From NCBI RefSeq assembly GCF_023715325.1, contig NZ_JAMBNX010000002.1:248001-312000 (forward strand): a DNA stretch of 64,000 nt, read 5' to 3'. Source of the stretch: Agromyces mediolanus (GTDB taxonomy: Bacteria; Actinomycetota; Actinomycetes; Actinomycetales; Microbacteriaceae). Every line of letters begins with the position of its first letter. Within the stretch, counting starts at the first letter, position 1. This document shows positions 1 to 6,841 of this stretch, piece by piece. Position numbers and translations under genes: made by a program. A model generated the notes under the pieces. It had not been told where the DNA came from. It saw nothing but the letters and a program-made list of their open reading frames with translations, and searched no databases.

Positions 1-264
1 CGAGGCGCGGATGCCGCGATCCTCCGGGCGCGGGCGCTTCGCGATGCGGCGCCGCGTTCGCCGCTGGCGACGGCGATCCGGGAGTACGCGGCGGAGCGGT
101 TCCCCGCTCCACCCGGGACCATCGGCACCGACGGGGGCGGGGCGACCGGGCCCCGGTCGGGCGCCGCCCGGACGGGACGCCCGGCGCCCGAGTCCTCGGG
201 TTCCGGCATCCGTGGAACGCGTCTCCTCGATCGCGTGCGACGCCGCCCGCCGCACTACGCTTGA
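1..264 (+). CDS. C-terminal end of an unidentified protein (5' truncated)
   Basis: Frame +1 is open from the first base to a TGA at 262-264 and uses GC-rich third positions typical of coding DNA here, so this is probably the last 87 codons of a gene that starts outside the window. The first third looks like an alpha-helical domain (residues such as AAILRARALRDAA and AIREYAAERF); the rest is a Gly/Pro/Arg-rich tail. I do not recognise the family. The stop lies 3 nt before the pdtaS start, yet pdtaS has its own -10 box inside the last codons of this gene. Confidence 0.4.
   Translation, partial: RGADAAILRARALRDAAPRSPLATAIREYAAERFPAPPGTIGTDGGGATGPRSGAARTGRPAPESSGSGIRGTRLLDRVRRRPPHYA
256..261 (+). 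promoter_or_regulatory. -10 box TACGCT for leaderless pdtaS
   Basis: TACGCT matches TANNNT and is followed by exactly 6 nt and the GTG start at 268, the spacing expected if the transcript begins at the start codon. There is no Shine-Dalgarno sequence, which fits leaderless translation. Confidence 0.5.
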
Positions 265-267
265 GCT

Positions 268-1761
268 GTGTCGACCCTCAGTGAACTCGTCCTCGCCCAG
301 GGCCGCAGCAGTCAGGCCGACGTCGACTGGCTGCACATGCTCGTCGGCGACCTGCAGCTGCTCGCCGATCTCGCCTTCGCGGACATCGTGCTGTGGGTGC
401 CGTCCGGCGACGACGACTTCGTCGCGGTCGCGCACTCGCGTCCGTCGAGCGCCGCGACGCTCTTCTACCGCGACTTCGTCGGTCAGCGCATCAAGCCGCA
501 GTGGCGGGAGCTCGTCACGCAGGCGTACTCGGGCGCGCAGATCGTCGATTCCTCCGCTCCCGACTGGTACGAGGAGATGCCGACCAGGGTTCGCGCCGTC
601 CCCGTCATGCGACGGCTCGCCGAGGCGAGCACCGCCGTGGCCCCCGAGCCGGTCGCCGTGATCACCCGCCACACGAACCTGGGCGCGACCCGGACCCCGA
701 GCCGGCAGGAGCTGACGTTCAACGACTGCGCCGGCGAGCTGTTCCAGATGATCGCCTCCGGTGACTTCCCCGATCTGGGGGCGCCGACCGGGCCGCGCCG
801 CGGTGCGCCCCGCGCCTCCGACGGGCTCATCCGGCTCGACGTCGACGGCATCACCACCTTCGCGAGCCCGAACGCCCTCTCGGCGTTCAACCGCATGGGC
901 TTCGACGACGAGCTGGAGGGCGAGTCGCTCGCCGACGTCACCACCCGCCTGCTCGCCGGCAAGCTGGTCGTCGACGAGTCGCTGCCGCTCGTCGTGACCG
1001 GCCGCGCCCCCTGGCGAACCGACGTGGAGTCCCGGGGGGTCACCGTCTCCCTGCGAGCCATCCCGATCCGCCGCACGGGCGAGCGCATCGGCGCGATCGT
1101 GCTCACGCGCGACGTCACCGAACTCCGCCACCAGGAGCAGGAGCTCATCACGAAGGACGCGACCATCCGGGAGATCCACCACCGGGTGAAGAACAACCTG
1201 CAGACGGTGGCGTCGCTGCTGCGCATCCAGGCGCGGCGCACCCACTCCGACGAGGCGCGCGAGGCGCTCACGCAGGCGATGCGCCGGGTCGGCGCGATCG
1301 CGGTCGTGCACGACACACTGTCGACCGGTCTCTCGCAGAACGTCGACTTCGACGAGGTCTTCGACCGGGCGCTGCTGCTCGTCGCCGAGGTCGCCGCGGC
1401 GCACAACACGACGGCGCACCCGAAGCGTTCGGGGAGTTTCGGCGTCCTGCCGAGCGAGTACGCGACCCCCCTCGCGCTGGCACTGACCGAGCTCGTCACC
1501 AACGCGGTCGAGCACGGGCTCGCGGGCCGCGTCGGCGAGGTCGAGGTGGTGGCCGACCGATCCGACCAGGTGCTGACCGTGCAGGTCCGTGACACCGGTT
1601 CGGGGCTGCCGGAGGGGCGGGTCGGCGAGGGGCTCGGCACGCAGATCGTGCGCACCCTCATCCAGGGCGAGCTCGGCGGGACGATCGACTGGCACACCGT
1701 CGTCGGAACCGGCACCGAGGTGACCATCGAGGTGCCGATGCGCTGGATCGCCCCGGCCTGA
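268..1761 (+). CDS. pdtaS: Sensor histidine kinase PdtaS
   Basis: A 497-residue cytosolic kinase with no membrane segment. The order is an N-terminal GAF-like domain (about 1-165), a PAS domain (about 185-285), a HisKA_2 dimerisation domain and a HATPase domain. The H-box reads IREIHHRVKNNLQ with His304/His305. The N-box (TELVTNAVEHG) and glycine boxes (DTGSGLPEG, GLGTQIVRTL) are intact. This is the architecture of mycobacterial PdtaS, which phosphorylates the ANTAR RNA-binding regulator PdtaR; no pdtaR lies in this window, which is usual for this orphan kinase. The GTG at 268 is supported by the leaderless -10 box; an earlier start would overlap the upstream gene. Confidence 0.88.
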   Translation: MSTLSELVLAQGRSSQADVDWLHMLVGDLQLLADLAFADIVLWVPSGDDDFVAVAHSRPSSAATLFYRDFVGQRIKPQWRELVTQAYSGAQIVDSSAPDWYEEMPTRVRAVPVMRRLAEASTAVAPEPVAVITRHTNLGATRTPSRQELTFNDCAGELFQMIASGDFPDLGAPTGPRRGAPRASDGLIRLDVDGITTFASPNALSAFNRMGFDDELEGESLADVTTRLLAGKLVVDESLPLVVTGRAPWRTDVESRGVTVSLRAIPIRRTGERIGAIVLTRDVTELRHQEQELITKDATIREIHHRVKNNLQTVASLLRIQARRTHSDEAREALTQAMRRVGAIAVVHDTLSTGLSQNVDFDEVFDRALLLVAEVAAAHNTTAHPKRSGSFGVLPSEYATPLALALTELVTNAVEHGLAGRVGEVEVVADRSDQVLTVQVRDTGSGLPEGRVGEGLGTQIVRTLIQGELGGTIDWHTVVGTGTEVTIEVPMRWIAPA

Positions 1762-1823
1762 GCGGGCGCGCGGGCGGTCGGCGCACTCCGGGCCGGTCGG
1801 GGGACTCGCGCCTCGGGGCGGCC

Positions 1824-1829
1824 TACCAT
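1824..1829 (+). promoter_or_regulatory. -10 box TACCAT deciding the bcp start
   Basis: TACCAT is followed by 7 nt and then the ATG at 1837. The ATG at 1828 lies inside the box itself, so 1837 is the better, leaderless start of bcp. Confidence 0.45.
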
Positions 1830-1836
1830 GGTCGGT

Positions 1837-2313
1837 ATGAACGATGCACGACTCGCCCCCGGCGATCTCGCCCCCGACTTCACGCTCGACGACCAGGACG
1901 GCACTCCCGTGACGCTCTCGTCGCTCCGCGGCGGCAAGGTGGTGCTCTACTTCTATCCCGAGGCGATGACCCCGGGCTGCACCACCGAGGCGTGCGACTT
2001 CCGTGACAGCCTCAACTCGTTCAAGGCCGCGGGCATCCGTGTGCTCGGCGTCTCCAAGGACGAGGTCGAGAAGCTGAAGCGCTTCGCCGAGCGCGACCGA
2101 CTGAACTTCACCCTGCTCGCCGACCCGGATCTCGCGGTCCAGCAGGCCTACGGCGTCTGGGGCGAGAAGTCGCTCTACGGCAAGATCGTCGTCGGCTCGA
2201 TCCGTTCCACCTTCGTGGTCGACGAGGACGGCCGCATCGCGAAGGCCTTCTACAACGTGAAGGCCACCGGGCACGTCGCCCGGATCCGCCGCGAGCTCGG
2301 CCTCGACGGCTGA
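1837..2313 (+). CDS. bcp: Thiol peroxidase, Bcp/PrxQ type
   Basis: A 158-residue one-domain peroxiredoxin that reduces hydroperoxides with thioredoxin-type donors. Its core has YFYPEAMTPGCTTEACDF: the peroxidatic Cys48 and, five residues on, resolving Cys53, the PrxQ arrangement for an intramolecular disulfide. Length is normal for the family. The start is the second ATG, placed 7 nt after a -10 box; the ATG three codons earlier is possible but sits in the promoter. It stands alone between pdtaS and a convergent membrane gene, and its role fits the sigR/whiB1 redox block nearby. Confidence 0.9.
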   Translation: MNDARLAPGDLAPDFTLDDQDGTPVTLSSLRGGKVVLYFYPEAMTPGCTTEACDFRDSLNSFKAAGIRVLGVSKDEVEKLKRFAERDRLNFTLLADPDLAVQQAYGVWGEKSLYGKIVVGSIRSTFVVDEDGRIAKAFYNVKATGHVARIRRELGLDG

Positions 2314-2325
2314 CCCATCGCCGCA

Positions 2326-2341
2326 CACCGCCGGGGCGGTG
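2326..2341. terminator. Hairpin between convergent bcp and membrane gene
   Basis: CACCGCC-GG-GGCGGTG is a perfect 7-bp inverted repeat 12 nt after the bcp stop and 9 nt after the end of the opposing gene. It is GC-rich without a T-run, the usual look of actinobacterial intrinsic terminators, and could serve both strands. Confidence 0.5.
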
Positions 2342-2349
2342 CCGGGCGC

Positions 2350-2802
2350 TCAGTGCTCCGGTGCCGCCCCGGCGTTCCCGTAGGCGCGGCGCACCGACGG
2401 CGCGAGCATCAGCACGACGACGACGATCGCCGGGATGAGGAGCGCCCACCCGAGATCGGGCCTGGCGAAAAAGCCCTGGAAGGCGCCGGCCGCGACGGAG
2501 ACCTGGAGCACCTGCCAGACGATGGCGCCGGCCCTCGACCAGCCGGCACGGCGGATCGAGGCGACCGCCACGGCGGCGGTGAAGACGGCGCCGATCGCGA
2601 CGAGCACGACGAGTGCGACGGCGGTCGCGTAGGACGACGGCGCGAGCGTGAAGAGATCGACGACGAGCCAGATCAGCACGCCCGCCACGGCGAGCGCCTC
2701 GAGCACGAGCAGCACGTTCACGATCGCGAGTGCCGCGCGGGGGACTCCCTGATCAGCGGGCGGTTCCTCGGCTGAGGCGGGGCGGTCGGAGCTCTGATTC
2801 AC
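2350..2802 (-). CDS. Four-helix membrane protein, function unknown
   Basis: A 150-residue protein with a short polar N-terminus (SSDRPASAEEPPAD) followed by four hydrophobic segments at about residues 23-50, 57-82, 94-110 and 115-135. It resembles the many small integral membrane proteins of actinobacteria that have no assigned function, and I cannot place it in a named family. The start is a GTG at 2802. It is transcribed away from whiB1 across a 235-bp gap. Confidence 0.65.
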   Translation of the reverse strand: MNQSSDRPASAEEPPADQGVPRAALAIVNVLLVLEALAVAGVLIWLVVDLFTLAPSSYATAVALVVLVAIGAVFTAAVAVASIRRAGWSRAGAIVWQVLQVSVAAGAFQGFFARPDLGWALLIPAIVVVVLMLAPSVRRAYGNAGAAPEH

Positions 2803-2871
2803 AGCGATATCCCATACACGGCTATTGATTCGACCCCGTCGCTATGCCACGATTTACAAGGCCGAGTTGAT

Positions 2872-2889
2872 GCTCACAGGGTGGTGAGC
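2872..2889. promoter_or_regulatory. Inverted repeat upstream of whiB1
   Basis: GCTCAC-N6-GTGAGC is a perfect 6-bp inverted repeat in the divergent gap between the membrane gene and whiB1. A second small palindrome (GATCA-N4-TGATC, 2891-2904) follows directly. Either could be an operator. The half-sites resemble CRP/Cmr half-sites but in opposite polarity to the CRP consensus, so the identity of a binding protein is open. Confidence 0.3.
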
Positions 2890-3024
2890 CGATCAATCAT
2901 GATCCTACTTCCCGAGACTTGGCTTTCCCCCCGCAACACCGCCACCGAGTTCGTGCGTACGCGAGTACGTCCGAACGAATTGGCCGCGCGAGAGCGCGCG
3001 AGCGTGACTGCGACGAGTAGCAAC

Positions 3025-3030
3025 AAGGAG
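3025..3030 (+). promoter_or_regulatory. Strong ribosome binding site of whiB1
   Basis: AAGGAG lies 7 nt before the ATG at 3038. It fixes the start and shows that whiB1, unlike many neighbours, has a leadered transcript. Confidence 0.7.
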
Positions 3031-3037
3031 CATCTCC

Positions 3038-3286
3038 ATGGATTGGCGCGACAAAGCCGCCTGCCTCACCGCCGACCCCGAACTGTTCTTCCCGGTGGGG
3101 AACACTGGTCCGGCCGTCGACCAGATCGAGAAGGCGAAGGCCGTCTGCGCCCGTTGCACGGTCACCGAGATCTGCCTGCAGTACGCCCTCGAGACCGGTC
3201 AGGACTCGGGCGTCTGGGGTGGCCTCAGCGAAGACGAGCGCCGCGCTCTGAAGCGCCGCGCCGCGCGCGCCCGCCGCGCCGGCTGA
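3038..3286 (+). CDS. whiB1: Iron-sulfur regulator WhiB1
   Basis: An 82-residue Wbl protein. The four cluster cysteines are Cys9, Cys37, Cys40 and Cys46 (C-x2-C-x5-C after the first), followed by the GVWGGLSEDER beta-turn signature and a basic tail ([10 protein letters not shown]) for DNA contact. The cysteine positions and length match mycobacterial WhiB1, an essential 4Fe-4S protein that senses nitric oxide and binds the sigma factor SigA. It sits between pdtaS and sigR, a grouping also known in mycobacteria. A long upstream gap with small inverted repeats suggests regulated expression. Confidence 0.93.
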   Translation: MDWRDKAACLTADPELFFPVGNTGPAVDQIEKAKAVCARCTVTEICLQYALETGQDSGVWGGLSEDERRALKRRAARARRAG

Positions 3287-3305
3287 CCACCGCACCACGA
3301 CCTCC

Positions 3306-3353
3306 ATCGAGCCGAGGCCGGACGACACCACCCCGTCCGGTGCTCGGCTCGAT
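3306..3353. terminator. Bidirectional terminator between whiB1 and rsgA
   Basis: Arms ATCGAGCCGAG and CTCGGCTCGAT, continued inward by CCGGAC/GTCCGG around an 11-nt loop, make a stem of about 16 bp with one bulge. It lies 20 nt after whiB1 and touches the rsgA stop codon, so it can end both convergent transcripts. Confidence 0.65.
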
Positions 3354-4423
3354 CAGTGTCCGCCGCGATCGGCGGCGCCCGGTGCGGTCGAGAACGTCTC
3401 GAGCAGCCGCTGCAGCGAGTCCAGCCGGGCCCGCCCGGTCTCGTCGAGCTCGCCGTCCGCGGCCGCGTCGTTGAGCGCGCAATCCGGGGCGTCGGGCAGG
3501 TGGGTGCATCCCCTCGGACAGCGTTCCGCGATCTCGGCGAGGTCGGTGAACGAGCGCAGGATGTTCGCGGGGTCGACATGGCCGAGGCCGAACGAGCGCA
3601 CGCCGGGGGTGTCGATGACCCAGCCGTCGCCCTCCGCGGCCTCGAGGCGGAGCGAGACCGTCGACGATGAGGTGTGCCGGCCGCGCCCGGTGACGTCGTT
3701 CACGCGGCCGGTGGCGCGCTCCGCGCTCGGCACCAGGGCGTTCACGAGCGTCGACTTGCCGACGCCGGAGTGTCCGACGAAGACCGTGCGGTGCCCCACG
3801 AGCGCCGCGCGGATCTCGTCGAGCGGCATGTCCTCGGCGGCCGAGCGGAACACCGGCAAGTCGAGCCCGGCGAAGCTCTGCAGGAAGGGCTCGGGGTCGG
3901 CGAGGTCGGTCTTGGTGATGCAGAGGAGCGGGGTGATGCCGGCGTCGTAGGCGGCGACCAGGTAGCGGTCGACGAGCCGGGTGCGCGGTTCCGGGTTCGC
4001 TGCGGCGACGACGACGAGCATCTGGTCGGCGTTCGCCACGATGATGCGCTCGACGGCGTCGGTGTCGTCGGCGCTCCGCCGCAGGAGGCTCGTGCGCTCG
4101 CCGATCCGGACGATGCGGGCGAGGGTGCCGTCGGCACCCGTCGTATCGCCGACGACGTCGACGAGGTCGCCCGTCACGACGGACTTCCGCTTCAGCTCGC
4201 GCGCGCGTGCCGCGGTGACCTCGCGCTCGTCCGGGCCGCCCTCGTCGACCAGCACCGCGTACCGGCCCCGGTCGACTCCGAGCACGCGACCCTGCACGGC
4301 GTCGGCGTGCTCCGGGCGCTGCTTCGTGCGCGGGCGGCTGCCACGGCGGCTCGGACGCACCCGGATGTCGGACTCGTCGAACTCGGGCTCGTCGTCCTCG
4401 TCGTCGGCGTCCCACCAGCTCAT
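3353..4423 (-). CDS. rsgA: Ribosome small-subunit GTPase RsgA
   Basis: A 356-residue circularly permuted GTPase that checks late 30S assembly. The motifs come in permuted order: G4 TKTD (170-173), G1 GHSGVGKS (217-224), G3 DTPG (271-274). The zinc finger has Cys302, Cys306, His308 and Cys315. The N-terminus has an acidic/basic extension (residues 1-40) before the OB-fold, which is common in actinobacteria. The start is an ATG whose last bases overlap the aroA stop (ATGA), so the two genes are co-transcribed and probably translationally coupled. The pairing aroA-rsgA is conserved in actinobacteria. Confidence 0.92.
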   Translation of the reverse strand: MSWWDADDEDDEPEFDESDIRVRPSRRGSRPRTKQRPEHADAVQGRVLGVDRGRYAVLVDEGGPDEREVTAARARELKRKSVVTGDLVDVVGDTTGADGTLARIVRIGERTSLLRRSADDTDAVERIIVANADQMLVVVAAANPEPRTRLVDRYLVAAYDAGITPLLCITKTDLADPEPFLQSFAGLDLPVFRSAAEDMPLDEIRAALVGHRTVFVGHSGVGKSTLVNALVPSAERATGRVNDVTGRGRHTSSSTVSLRLEAAEGDGWVIDTPGVRSFGLGHVDPANILRSFTDLAEIAERCPRGCTHLPDAPDCALNDAAADGELDETGRARLDSLQRLLETFSTAPGAADRGGH

Positions 4424-5781
4424 CGCAGCAGCCCGCCCCAGAGCTCGGGGAACTGCGGCAGCGTCTTGCCCGTCGAGGCGATGTCGTCGATGATGACGCC
4501 CGGCACGGCGAGGCCGACGATGGCGCCCGTCGTCGCCATGCGGTGATCGGCGTAGGCGCGCCATCCGCCCTCGTGCAGCGGTGCCGGCTCGATGCGGAGC
4601 CCGTCGTCGAGTTCGGTGACGCGGCCGCCGAGGCCGTTCAGCTCCGCCGCGAGCGCAGCGAGCCGGTCGGTCTCGTGATGGCGGATGTGACCGATGCCGG
4701 TGAACGTCGAGGGGCCGTCGGCGAACGCCGCGATCGCGACGAGGTTCGGTACCAGCTCGCCCGCCTCGCCTAGATCGAGGTCGACGGCGCGGATGCCGCC
4801 GGCGGCCGCGCCGACGGCCCGGACGGTGAGGCGGTCGCCGGTGCGCTCGACCTCGGCGCCGAAGCGCGGCAGCAGGGTCTCGAGCTGCGCGCCGACCTGC
4901 GTGGTGGTCTCCGGCCATCCTGAGACCGTCACCTCGCCGCCGGCGACGAGCGCGGCCGCGAGGAACGGCGCGGCGTTCGAGAGATCCGGTTCGATCTCGA
5001 CGTCGGTGGCGGCGATGGCGCCGGGCGCGACGATCCAGCGGCCGGGCTCCGGCGACTCGACGACGACGCCCCGGCGCGCGAGCGCCGCGACCGTCATCTC
5101 GATGTGCGGCATGCTCGGCAGCCGCTCGCCGGTGTGCCGGAGGTCGAGGCCCTGCTCGAAACGCGGGGCGGACAGCAGCAGTCCGGAGACGAACTGGCTC
5201 GAGGCCGAGGCGTCGATCTCCAGCACGCCCCCGGCGATGCGGCCCGTGCCGTGCACGGTGAACGGGAGGGCGCCGCGGCGGTCGTCGTCGAGGTCGACGC
5301 CGAGGCCCTTGAGGCCGTCGATGACGCCGGACATCGGCCGCCGCCTGGCGGCCTCGTCGCCGTCGAAGGTGGTCGGGCCGAGCGCCAGTGCGGCCACGGG
5401 CGGCACGAAGCGCATGACCGTGCCGGCGAGGCCGCAGTCGACCGTCGTCGATCCGAGGAGCTCCTCGGCGGGCGTCACCCGCAGGTCGTCGCCGAATCCG
5501 CCGCGGCCGGGCAGACGCTCGAAACCGACGCCGAGGGCGGAGAGCGCCTCGACCATGAGCTCGCTGTCGCGGGACCAGAGGGGCGCGCGCAGCACGGACG
5601 GCCCGTCGGCGAGGGCGGCGAGCACGAGCTCCCGGTTCGTCAGCGACTTCGAGCCCGGCACGGACACGGTCGCGTGCAGCGGCCGGCTCGCGGTGGGCGC
5701 GAGCCAGCCCGGGTCGGGCTCGGTCCGGCGGGCGTCGCCGTACGGGTCGAACTCGGGCTCGGAATATGGCGTGATCTGCAT
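4420..5781 (-). CDS. aroA: 5-enolpyruvylshikimate-3-phosphate synthase
   Basis: A 453-residue enzyme of the shikimate pathway (shikimate-3-phosphate plus PEP to EPSP). It contains the substrate-binding [16 protein letters not shown] segment near residue 40, [12 protein letters not shown] near 130 and, near the C-terminus, [19 protein letters not shown] 35-residue N-terminal extension precedes the first motif. It begins at an ATG with a TACTGT -10 box 9 nt upstream and no ribosome binding site. The start codon overlaps the SigR-type promoter of the divergent sigR gene. It is the first gene of the aroA-rsgA operon. Confidence 0.92.
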   Translation of the reverse strand: MQITPYSEPEFDPYGDARRTEPDPGWLAPTASRPLHATVSVPGSKSLTNRELVLAALADGPSVLRAPLWSRDSELMVEALSALGVGFERLPGRGGFGDDLRVTPAEELLGSTTVDCGLAGTVMRFVPPVAALALGPTTFDGDEAARRRPMSGVIDGLKGLGVDLDDDRRGALPFTVHGTGRIAGGVLEIDASASSQFVSGLLLSAPRFEQGLDLRHTGERLPSMPHIEMTVAALARRGVVVESPEPGRWIVAPGAIAATDVEIEPDLSNAAPFLAAALVAGGEVTVSGWPETTTQVGAQLETLLPRFGAEVERTGDRLTVRAVGAAAGGIRAVDLDLGEAGELVPNLVAIAAFADGPSTFTGIGHIRHHETDRLAALAAELNGLGGRVTELDDGLRIEPAPLHEGGWRAYADHRMATTGAIVGLAVPGVIIDDIASTGKTLPQFPELWGGLLR

Positions 5782-5786
5782 CGGTT
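5761..5786 (+). promoter_or_regulatory. SigR/SigH-type promoter of sigR
   Basis: GGAAT at 5761-5765, then 18 bp, then GTT at 5784-5786. This is the SigR consensus (GGAAT-N18-GTT) known from Streptomyces, placed before sigR itself, so sigR should be self-activated. The promoter overlaps the start codon of divergent aroA, and the aroA -10 (complement of 5791-5796) lies just inside, so the two promoters could interfere. Confidence 0.7.
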
Positions 5787-5829
5787 ATCAACAGTAGCGT
5801 CCGTGCGGGCGCGGGAGGAGAGGGTGCAG

Positions 5830-5892
5830 GTGAGCCTCGCACTGCTGGAGCGGACGGCGGCCGAACAGGTCGACGATCTAGGATGGCCGGTG
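5830..5892 (+). other. In-frame N-terminal extension of SigR (possible long isoform)
   Basis: The SigR frame stays open upstream of the ATG at 5893. A GTG at 5830 has a strong Shine-Dalgarno sequence (GGGAGGAG, 5813-5820) 9 nt before it and would add 21 residues ([21 protein letters not shown], shown as M at the start in the cell). The transcript from the SigR promoter at 5761-5786 would contain this site. A second -10-like TAGGAT at 5879-5884 could give a short transcript beginning at about 5890. Streptomyces coelicolor uses just this layout to make an unstable long SigR. Confidence 0.45.
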
Positions 5893-6516
5893 ATGACCGG
5901 TGATGAGATCGACGAGCCCAAGGTCGAGGCCGAGCGCCCGCTGGGCGAGCTGTTCGAGGAGCAGGCGCTGCCCTTCATCGATCAGCTGTACGCCGCCGCG
6001 CTGCGGATGACCAAGAACCCCGCCGACGCGCAAGACCTCGTGCAGGAGACCTTCGTGAAGGCCTACGCCGCCTTCGCCCAGTTCAAGCAGGGCACGAACC
6101 TCAAGGCCTGGCTGTACCGCATCCTCACGAACACCTTCATCAACACGTACCGCAAGAAGCAGCGGGAGCCGTACCAGGGCACGATCGACGAGCTCGAGGA
6201 CTGGCAGCTCGGCGGCGCCGAGTCGACGACGGCCGCGACGAGCCGCTCCGCCGAGGCGGAGGCGATCGACCACCTGCCCGACAGCGCAGTGAAAGACGCC
6301 CTGCAGGCACTCCCGGAGGACTTCCGTCTGGCGGTCTACTTCGCCGACGTCGAGGGTTTCTCCTACCAGGAGATCGCCGACATGATGAACACCCCGATCG
6401 GGACCGTGATGAGCCGCCTGCACCGTGGCCGGCGGATGCTTCGCGAGTCCCTCGCCGACTACGCCCTCGAGCAGGGCATCCGGTCGGCGGCCAACCCCAC
6501 CAGGAGCAAGAAATGA
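5893..6516 (+). CDS. sigR: ECF sigma factor SigR/SigH (thiol-oxidative stress)
   Basis: A 207-residue group IV sigma factor. Region 2 contains [21 protein letters not shown] and [15 protein letters not shown]; region 4 contains [30 protein letters not shown]. Both are typical of SigR (Streptomyces) and SigH (Mycobacterium), which direct thioredoxin, mycothiol and protease genes on disulfide stress. The ATG at 5893 has AGGA 9 nt upstream; a longer form from 5830 is possible. Its stop overlaps the rshA start (ATGA), giving the usual sigma/anti-sigma operon. Confidence 0.93.
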   Translation: MTGDEIDEPKVEAERPLGELFEEQALPFIDQLYAAALRMTKNPADAQDLVQETFVKAYAAFAQFKQGTNLKAWLYRILTNTFINTYRKKQREPYQGTIDELEDWQLGGAESTTAATSRSAEAEAIDHLPDSAVKDALQALPEDFRLAVYFADVEGFSYQEIADMMNTPIGTVMSRLHRGRRMLRESLADYALEQGIRSAANPTRSKK

Positions 6517-6767
6517 ACGACTGCGGCTGCGAGAAGGCGCGGGCCGAGCTCGAGGAGTACCTGCACAACGAGCTCTGCAGCGAGGATGCCGCCGACATCC
6601 GGGCGCACATGGAGAACTGCCCCGAGTGCTCCGGCGAGCTGAAGGTCGGCATCACCATCACCGAGGTCGTGCAGCGGGCGTGCCGCGAGAGCGCGCCCGA
6701 CGAGCTGCGCACCGTCGTGCTCACGCGGATCCGCGAGATCCAGGCGCACGCCGTCTTCGCTGACTAG
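6513..6767 (+). CDS. rshA: Zinc-binding anti-sigma factor RshA/RsrA
   Basis: An 84-residue ZAS-family protein that holds SigR inactive until oxidised. The motif His32-x3-Cys36-x2-Cys39 is present, and the N-terminal NDCGC supplies Cys4 and Cys6, one of which corresponds to the redox cysteine of RsrA. On disulfide stress such proteins lose zinc and release the sigma factor. The start overlaps the sigR stop by ATGA. Its size is near mycobacterial RshA and shorter than Streptomyces RsrA. Confidence 0.92.
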   Translation: MNDCGCEKARAELEEYLHNELCSEDAADIRAHMENCPECSGELKVGITITEVVQRACRESAPDELRTVVLTRIREIQAHAVFAD

Positions 6768-6841
6768 TCCGGCGGTCCGGGCGCGGCCAACCTTTCGATG
6801 GACGCGCCGCGGCCGGCGTCCGGCCTAACGTCGAGAGCATC

